From positions 662,324 through 726,323 of the forward strand of contig JNVV01000010.1 of assembly GCA_000733355.1 (NCBI GenBank): a stretch of DNA of 64,000 nucleotides. Reading direction: 5' to 3'. Every line of letters starts with the position of its first letter. The first letter of the stretch is position 1. The position numbers and the translations under genes are program-made. Shown in pieces: positions 56,861 to 64,000 of this stretch. This DNA comes from Falciphora oryzae. Taxonomy: Eukaryota > Ascomycota > Sordariomycetes > Magnaporthales > Magnaporthaceae. The notes under the pieces were generated by a model. That model saw only the letters and a list, made by a program, of their open reading frames with translations, made no database searches and was not told where the DNA came from.

Positions 56861-59660
56861 TTTTTTTTTTCTATTTTTTTGTTTCTAAAATAGCGGCGAG
56901 ACAGGCCGCTGGGGATGGTGGGGGTACGGGCAGATGCGAAACTAGCACCAGCAACGTCCTGGCGGTGGTCTGGGGCTGGGACAAACAAGTGTGGTAGGTG
57001 TGTGCTCGGAACCTCACCCGGGGCTGCCCGCGCCAACGTGTCGCTACAGTGACCCCCTCGTTGCGTGTGTGCCTCCTCAAGTACCTCATGCCCAGCAAAC
57101 ATGCACCAGGGGCGGAAGGGGTACAAGCACGAGACAGGTACATGTACATAAGCTAAGCTGAACAGGGACCGGAAACGCAGGCTGTCAGCCTTCCCCGGCG
57201 AATCACGATTGCAGCGCTCGTCAGCCGTCTTTTCTCCGGGCTGGTGCTCCCTAGGCCAGTCATCACAACGGAGCCAGCTCCTCGTATTCAATGCTTGGAC
57301 CAGCCCGAGGCATGACGAGACTCGGGGCGGATGGGATGGCAGGGGAAGCAGGCACGCAAGGGCAGGGGACTGTCAGGCTCTGTACGACTCGTCCGATCGA
57401 GACACCGTCTCGGACACGCAAAAAAAGAAAAAAATCTCAAATGCAGTTCTGCATCTCTCGACGGCCAGAGAGGCCTCTTTGCGCGAGAGAGTCCTGGTCA
57501 ATGGCCCGGAATATGGAAGCCGCTCAATGTTTTTACGCGAAAGTGGGTGAGGGGCTCGAAGCTGGAAGCCCGGCCTGCTTGCTGCCTTAGCTCGCTGACC
57601 AACACGGAAAAGCGCAGGAATAATCAGGGGCTTCGTCACGCTCTCTCAGCCTTACCCAAGCTCCGAGGGCTGAAAAAGGGCGGGCGCAATTTCACGGACA
57701 GCGCGCGTCTTTTTTTTTTTCTTCTTCTTCTCTAGTGCGGCACGACTGCAGGCCCATTGCCCTTTTGGACTTTTGGCTTTCGGATCGTGTGGCCGCTTTG
57801 GGAGCGAGCGTTGGCCCTTTTCGATTTGCGGTATTACATCAGAAGCGAGATGGCGGGACCCAGCTGTCACATTCCTGCCAAAGGAAGGTGGGGAGCAGGA
57901 GGAGGCGAGAGAGAGAGTGAGAGAGTGCGAACGGGCGGGATGCGAAGCAAGGATGCTCGATCCGGCTCGACCCAGCTCGTTTCAGATAAATCACCATCAC
58001 CATCTTGCCCTCCCTCGAACCAGCACTGCGGCGCCCAACCGTTGTGACGTGCGGGGAGGGCACAGAGGCACCCACAGCCGACGTGACCTCCTGGGATGCG
58101 ACCCCCAGGCTTCCGTGGTCAAGACAAGAGTTGATCAGCTCTTGATCGGCCTCCTCCGTGCACCGCATAAAGTGACGCCCACGCAGCCATCTCGGAACCC
58201 TGTAGCTGACGAGCAGCGATCTAATCTTGTTGGCCTGTTGGGCGCTGAGGAAGCCGGACATGCCATCTTGGCAGTCCTCTGGATCCTCGGCTCAACAACC
58301 AAGGTCTGACGGAGCTTAATCAAGATGACGACGGGGACTTCGCAGCACGGCGGCAAGACAATGCCGCGAGCCGTGGGGCGACTGCAAATTTCATTGCGCT
58401 CGCGCTGCCGCGTTCCGGTCCATAGCACTGCGCACACCATGTATGTCTATAGGTGATGCAGTGTTTGAGGTCGGCCCGGTGGAGTGCTTCAACTCGACTT
58501 TTCCTGTTGCACGCGGCTCGTTCGGCATCTGGATTTTGCATGGATATGGACATCGTGGAGCATGGACGTCACGGCTCCATGAACGCCAGACAAGCTGCAG
58601 TCACATGACCTGGACTTGTCACCTTCCTTGCTCGTCCCCCCAGATCCCGCCTGAGATTTTGCGAGCTAGAAACCGTCGAGAAACTGGCCCAGGGTTGCAG
58701 CCAAGGTGCTGTGTATGTTTGTGAGTTGCACATCCATGCACCACGTTTGCCCATGGATGTATTTCCCACGTGTTTCCCTGCCTGCAATCGGGCCATACGG
58801 GGGTCCGTGCTGTAGCAGCTGTCTGACTGTCTCGTCTCGATTTTGTCCCACTTATCTCAGGTGACCCGCGCAAGTCCTAATCTTCTCCTGTCTGTCTCGT
58901 TTCTCTTTCTCTTTCGCCTCTCTCTCTCTCCATCCGTGAAACACAGTCTCTGCCAGAAACGAAAGACTTACAACTCCAGTCCCCCTCCGCTCCGCCGCCG
59001 AGTCGGGGCTGTCGGGCGTCCGCGGCCTGCAGCCTCTGTGCGGGGGGTCGGATAGGTGCAGCTATCTATCATGCACGTCTCCAGAGCAGGTGGTCGTCGG
59101 GGTCGGGCGGCCATCGGAGTGGAGCGAACCGACCAATGCTAGACACCCGACACCGGCAGGCAGACGCTGCTCCTGCTCATTATCTGTCGCCTCGCATCGA
59201 GGGTCCGGGGCTTCCTCTCGCACCGCATGGCAGTCTAGCCCAGGCGCCGTGACGCCTACCCGCATCCCGACCCAGACATCCCTATAGGTAGATAGCGATT
59301 ATATAATCTCATCAATACTGACTAGACTGGACCCGTCCCATCCCCCGCGACCTGCAGATAAGGCGCTGAGGCCCACCCGACCTTTAGGACCAATACCTCT
59401 CCTTTATCTGTGGACTTCCGCCCCGATGACACTGTGTCGCGAGGGCAGAGACGTGCTTCTGCACCGCACGAACGCGTCCTATCTGCCGGTGGAGAGGCAT
59501 GCCAGTCAGAAGCGGCGGGGACTGTCCTAGCTTTGAATCCTCCTGAGTCCATCGGATCGGTCCCCTCACCCACATCGGACCCTATGGTGCATGCGGATAT
59601 GTAGGTTAATATATACCCGGGGAGCTGGGCATTTCCAGTGGCGTCTCATTTCATCTTATA

Positions 59661-59661
<1 letters not shown>

Positions 59662-59694
<33 letters not shown>
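59662..59694. repeat. CTG microsatellite, eleven units
   Basis: Eleven perfect CTG copies about 280 bases upstream of the permease start codon, so probably in its promoter or leader. Confidence 0.92.
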
Positions 59695-59696
<2 letters not shown>

Positions 59697-59972
59697 CCTT
59701 CCCACCGAAGGCGGCTATCCGGACTTCTTCGTCCCATTCGCGGATGAATCTCTAGCCCGTTGACGCATCACTGGGCTTTCACTTTCTTCCCCTGCCGTAT
59801 TTCCCTGCCGTAATCTTCACGAGTTGCAAATTCCTTAGAGCCTGCCTGTCTTGGGGCCAGGCCATATATATCTCAATACGCATTCAAAGACGCCACGCAA
59901 GCTGTCAAGGGCGACGGTATATAGTTTGAACTAGACCGGTGGAGAAACCCCCACCTCCAAACTGCCCGCCTC

Positions 59973-61735
59973 ATGGCCGCGACGGAACACGCCGGCCGCG
60001 ATGGCGCCCCCGTGGAGAAGGCCGCGACCCCGGGGGGCGGCGCCGGCAGGGGCTCGGACTCGGAGCTCGGCGACGCGGGGCCCGAGAACGCGGTGCGCGG
60101 CGCCGAGCTGGCCGCCGGCAGGGGCTGGTACGCCCGGGTGCAGCGCTTCGTCGGCCGCTTCGGCGTCGAGCAGCGCGGCATCGAGCGCGTGCCCACCGAC
60201 GAGCGCTCCGACTCTGACATGAGCCACATCGGGAGCCTGGTAAACGCCCTCTCCCTTCCCTTGCCTGGCCATGTTTATAATCTGACAATTAACACGCCCT
60301 CTGTAGTGGCTGTCGGCGAACATGACCGTCTCGACGTTCGCCATCGGCGTGCTCGCGAGGCCCATATTCGGCCTCGGCTTCGTCGATGCGTCCGTCACAA
60401 TCGTCCTCATCAATATACTGGGCATACTCCCCGTATCCTTCTTTGCCACGTTCGGGCCCCGATTCGGCCTGAGGCAGATGATCCTGTCCAGGTTTTTCTT
60501 TGGCTTCCAGGGCGTGAGGTTCAGTGCGTTCCAGTCGCCCCCCCTTTTTTTTTCTTTGTCATACACCAGCATCAGAAGAGAGGGCAAAAGACGCCCAGAC
60601 ACAAAGCCAGCTGACCCCCCCTCCCTTGCCAGTCGCCGTCTTCAACATCCTCGCCTGCCTCGGCTGGTCCTCGGTGAACGTCATCGTGGGCTCCCAGCTC
60701 CTCCACGCCGTCAACGCCGACTTCCCGAGCTGGGCGGGCATCCTGACCATCGCGCTCTCCACCCTGATCATCACGACCTTTGGGTACCGCATCGTGCACG
60801 TGTACGAGAAGTTCTCCTGGATCCCCGTCTTTGCGATCTTCCTCGTCGTCGCCGGCCTCTTCGGCCGCAGCGGCCGCTTCGACGGGCGGCTGGCGCCCCT
60901 GGCCGCCACGCCCGCCGACGAGGCCGGCGCCGTGCTGGGCTTCGCCGCCTCCGTCTTCGGCTTCGCGACGGGCTGGGCCTCGCTCGCGTCCGACTACACC
61001 GTCTACCAGCCGGTCGGCCGGCCGCGCGTCGCCGTCTTCGCCTGGACCTTTTGCGGGCTGCTCTTCCCGCTGTGCTTCAACGAGCTGCTCGGCGCCGCCG
61101 TCATGACGGCGTCCGCGTCCGACCAGGCCCTCGCCGACGCGTACTCGCAGGCCCACGTCGGAGGGGTCCTGGCCTACGTGCTGGTGCCGGCCCTGGGACG
61201 GTTCGGCCAGTTCTGCATGGTGATACTGGCGCTATCCATCGTCGCGAACAACTGCCCAAACATCTATTCAGTTTCCCTGACCCTGCGGGTCATGGCGGCG
61301 CGCTCGCAGCGTGTCCCGCGCTTCGTCTGGACCGTGGTGGCTACGTGCATCTACGTCGCCATCTCCATCCCCGGCTACGACAATTTCGAGGCTTGGCTGG
61401 AGAATTTCATGGTTATTATCGGTTACTGGCTTGCCGTGTACGAGGGCGTAGCTTTGACCGAGCACTTCGTCTTCCGCCGCGGCTTCTCCGGCTACGACCC
61501 GGAGGACTACACCGAGCCGGACCGCCTGCCGCCCGGCTACGCCGGCCTCGCGTCGTTTCTCTGCGGCGTCCTCGGCGCTACCATGGGCATGAACCAGGCC
61601 TGGTTCACCGGCCCCGTTGGGAAGCTGGCTGGCGGGGCGGCCGGCGGCGACGTCGGCTTTGAGCTGGCCTTCTCCTTCTCGAGCCTGTCTTACATGCTGC
61701 TACGGACCGTTGAGAAGAAGCGGTTTGGGAGGTGA
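59973..61735 (+). CDS. NCS1-family purine/cytosine-type permease
   Basis: Three exons (59973-60239, 60307-60523, 60633-61735) give 528 residues. A hydrophilic ~75-residue N-terminus leads into EQRGIERVPTDER and then WLSANMTVSTFAIGVL, the characteristic start of the fungal FCY (purine-cytosine) branch of NCS1 transporters. About eleven to twelve membrane segments follow, including ACLGWSSVNVIVGSQLLHAVN and ASDYTVYQP. The second donor is GTGCGT after TTCA, chosen because it alone keeps frame into VAVFNILACLGW with the CCAG acceptor; GTGAGG ten bases earlier would shift frame. The family imports nucleobases or related compounds with protons at the plasma membrane. The substrate cannot be read from sequence. 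Short introns of 67 and 109 bases. Confidence 0.9.
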
Positions 61736-62429
61736 CATTTACATCTCGGTGGCGCCTAGGCTACGAACGCGTCGTCCCTGATCTAGAGGCGCAAGAACAG
61801 AAAGGTTCTACTATTCTGCCATGTTTAATATGGCCAGCGGGTGATTAGCCTAGTGAGCCAGTCGTCACGAAATATGCACCGCCGGCTCCGCGGTGTGTCC
61901 CAATTACAGCTTGCTTCTCGGAGCACCTCAACACGCACAGGGAGTGATGGCAACGAGTCCTTTATTTATCTCGGGAACCGAGAAACAGAGCCCATTGTCC
62001 ATAAGCAGGGGTAGAGAGAGGGTGACGCCGAGTTCGATAGAGATCGCTTAACATAAAAATGATACCAATACATAAGGTCCTTTTTCCAGCCCAAAATGAC
62101 TCCGTGAATAATCCCATCTAGGTTGTGTGTGCACGCTTGGCCAATATCCTTACGAGACCGGCCTGCTGGACTGGTTCGCTGGATACTGTTTGAAAAAGAG
62201 TAGTTAGGATTAATAGAAAGTAGAAAGGAGAAAGAGAGCAAAGACCGGAAGGGGAACGTTGGGTGGCAGGTGGTCCGCGAGTGTCTTCACGCGGTATGGC
62301 GCTTCAAAGCTTCGACTTCTTGATGGCCGGCAGAGACATATGCAGAGTAAAGGCCTGCCCGCGAGTGCTTGGCCGTGACCTTTTAGAGGCACGGAAATAT
62401 TGCTTGCATGCGTAGCAATTGCAATGCCC
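61736..62429. other. Intergenic downstream of the permease
   Basis: Convergent 3' region. No supported gene; short frames on the - strand lack domains. Confidence 0.45.
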
Positions 62430-62843
62430 TTAAACTCCGGGCTCGTCATGAACGGGACCATCCTTCTCCCACGTGTGAAACCGACTGCGGAAGTCCTCAA
62501 GATGAAGGGCCCGCTTGGATGGAACTATCGAGCGCCGGGGCGTGCGTGTTGGAACCATGGACATGTCGCTAACCTTCATGTAGCTGGAGTGACGCCGGTC
62601 TTCAACCTCAACTTCGGGCAAGAAGTTGTCGTAAACTTGGCGCCGAGGTGTTTGCGTGTGTGAAACATTTTGCTCTGACCGAGCCATAGTACACGAGGAA
62701 TGAGGAAGACGTCGAAGGATGGCCGTGGCCGTGCGGTCCGAAGAGTTGGCCGCGCATTCATGCTCGATGCTGGACTGAGGCTTGATATCGAATACAGGCT
62801 TGATGGATGACGCGTTGGGAACAATGCGGCCAGGTGGGAACAT
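62430..62843 (-). CDS. Doubtful small open frame just downstream of PEX13
   Basis: A 137-residue frame starts at ATG 62843, only 21 bases after the PEX13 stop and on the same strand. It shows coding-like codon use and two TPRR motifs (HTQTPRRQVYDNF and VPTRTPRRSIVPSK), and ends DEPGV. No family is recognised and no independent promoter is possible unless it lies within PEX13. It may be a chance frame in the PEX13 3' untranslated region, a downstream cistron, or an exon of a separate spliced gene. Confidence 0.25.
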   Translation of the reverse strand: MFPPGRIVPNASSIKPVFDIKPQSSIEHECAANSSDRTATAILRRLPHSSCTMARSEQNVSHTQTPRRQVYDNFLPEVEVEDRRHSSYMKVSDMSMVPTRTPRRSIVPSKRALHLEDFRSRFHTWEKDGPVHDEPGV

Positions 62844-62864
62844 CGCTGGCACAAGTCGAGGACC

Positions 62865-64000
62865 CTAACTATAAAACTGTGACTTCTGGAAGCTCTCGGC
62901 ACTGATGTCGCCAATCCTGGACGAGGGAACCGGGGGCGCCTGCTTCCGTGCCACCATATTCACGGGTGCGCTGATGCTGCTGGTCAGCGAGCTAGTCCTG
63001 GTGCTCTCACCGCCAGCAGCAGCGGCACTGTCCTTGATAGCGGCCCTAGCGACTGCGGTAGACGCGGCTGTGTTGTTGGTCTGACGCTGCATGACCTCGA
63101 GGAAGTTTGCCGGGAGATATCCAATGCGTCCGTCCCTGGAACGGCATCGCCACCATTCGGAAGGGTTCCCGTTCGGGTCAGTGCGGCCCAGAACTGCGAC
63201 AAAGTCGCCCTTCTTCACGTCGAGATCGATACCAGCCGTGGGGCCGCCGCCGCCTTGCTGGGCCAGCGTCGTTGGGTCAAAGTCGTAGAGAACGCGGCAG
63301 AACTCGAGCTGGGTTGGATCCACGGCCAGTTGCTGCTGGCTTTGTACCTCGAGGCGGCGGCGCTGCTCCTCCTCCTGTGAGGCAGCCAGGGACCTGATGG
63401 CCTTGCTCATGAGGAAAGGAAGACCGAAGGCGGCGAGGACGAAGAAGAAGAGTGGCTTGCGGCTCGGGCGGAGCTTGCCGTCTGGGCCAAGGTTGGCGGC
63501 GCCGCTACGGCCCTCGAATCGTGCGAAGGCGGCTGGCGTGAGGGCCTTGGCGTCGGCGGGCAGCGGCCTGCCAGTGAGCTTCGCAATGAGGCTCCTGATC
63601 CAGCGCATCAGGGTAAAGATGCCCAGGACGGAGCCAAGAGCGTCGCGCAAGTTGCCAAACTGCTCGGCCACAGAGACCATGGCTGTAGATACGTTTATGG
63701 TTAGCAAGGGGAACCAGCAAGGGAGAGCACTAGAGATGACAGCAGCACTAACCGAAGAAGCTCGAGTGTGTGGCCATGTAGGTGCTCTCGAGCATCTGTG
63801 CAAACCCCCCAAAAGCGCCGACGATTCCCTCGAGCATCTGGAAGGTTTGCTGGGTGCTCATGTTGAAGCGGTTGGTCAGGCTGTTGGGGTCGTTGGGGTC
63901 GCCCTGCGCGCCGGCCATGCCTCCACCATACATGCCGCCGCCGTACATGCCACCGCCGTACCCGCCGTAACCGCCATACATGCCGCCGCCGTACCCGCCG
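62865..64000 (-). CDS. PEX13: Peroxisomal docking protein Pex13, N-terminus beyond the window
   Basis: Two exons are visible: 63753 to the right edge, and 63682-62865. They join in phase 1 (SSFF|AMVSVAEQ; donor GTTAGT, acceptor ACAG) and give about 355 codons. The open end is inside a Gly/Tyr/Met-rich repeat (YGGYGGGMYGGGMYGGGM), so the methionine at 63981 is internal. A membrane segment (PLFFFVLAAFGLPFLMSKAI) precedes the C-terminal SH3 domain (EFCRVLYDFD ... KKGDFVAVLGRTDPNGNPSEWW ... GRIGYLPANFLEVM). With Pex14 and Pex17 it docks cargo receptors Pex5 and Pex7. The YG-rich part is thought to form the selective meshwork of the peroxisomal pore. The SH3 RT loop carries a Gln/Gly insertion (TLAQQGGGGPTAG). 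Confidence 0.94.

Larger units (their letters stand above)
56438..59972. other. Intergenic, 3.5 kb, no gene seen
   Basis: Lies between two divergent genes (secreted peptide and permease) and must hold both promoters. It contains a T tract interrupted once by C (56830-56860) and eleven CTG units (59662-59694). Open frames such as 57331-57735 and 57773-58309 (+) overlap others on both strands and show no domain. Confidence 0.45.

Noticed and set aside
1..64000. tRNA, 5S rRNA, CRISPR and transposase searches by eye
   Set aside because: No B-box-like GGTTCRANYC paired with a cloverleaf, no 5S internal control region, no regularly spaced repeats and no transposase or reverse-transcriptase motifs were seen. 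A covariance-model scan would be needed to exclude small RNAs.

Overview
The window is nuclear DNA of a filamentous ascomycete, probably a Sordariomycete. The evidence is short GT-AG (and two GC-AG) introns of about 70-230 bases, GC-rich coding sequence with pyrimidine-rich untranslated leaders, and a set of conserved fungal housekeeping genes. No bacterial, viral or transposon coding sequence was recognised. Fifteen protein genes are well supported and several more are weaker. Gene density is low, about one gene per 4 kb, and several intergenic stretches exceed 3 kb.

Layout from left to right: a 5'-partial view of an unrecognised gene (1-575, -); mitochondrial ribosomal protein L11 (MRPL19, -) divergent from the stress-survival factor SVF1 (+); the GPI-lipid remodelling protein PER1 (-); a disordered putative regulator (10495-12750, -) with a 6.4 kb gene-free upstream region; nucleoporin NUP159 (19116-24224, -); proteasome beta-2 subunit PUP1 (-); a Sel1-repeat protein of the Nif1/Dsf2 type (-); cargo receptor ERV46 (-) divergent from a GNAT acetyltransferase (+); a secreted GH37 trehalase (-); threonine aldolase (-) divergent from a GT17-type glycosyltransferase (+); TIM10 (-) divergent from mitochondrial lysyl-tRNA synthetase (+); a lineage-specific 911-residue F-box-like protein (49714-52585, -) inside a strand-asymmetric, repeat-bearing stretch; a 60-residue cysteine-containing secreted peptide (56183-56437, -); an NCS1 purine/cytosine-type permease (+); and the peroxisomal docking protein PEX13, cut by the right edge.

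The genes are a mixture of cellular functions: mitochondrial translation and import, the secretory pathway, nuclear pore, proteasome, peroxisome import and nutrient use. They do not form a metabolic cluster. Exon boundaries were placed by hand from splice signals, frame continuity and recognisable protein family sequence. The most unusual observations are two GC-AG introns, the short shared promoter of two mitochondrial genes, the in-frame 72-base intron of the secreted peptide, many 12-25 base A/T homopolymers (one directly behind a 5' splice site), and the stretch around 48.7-56 kb. I found no convincing new multi-gene system.
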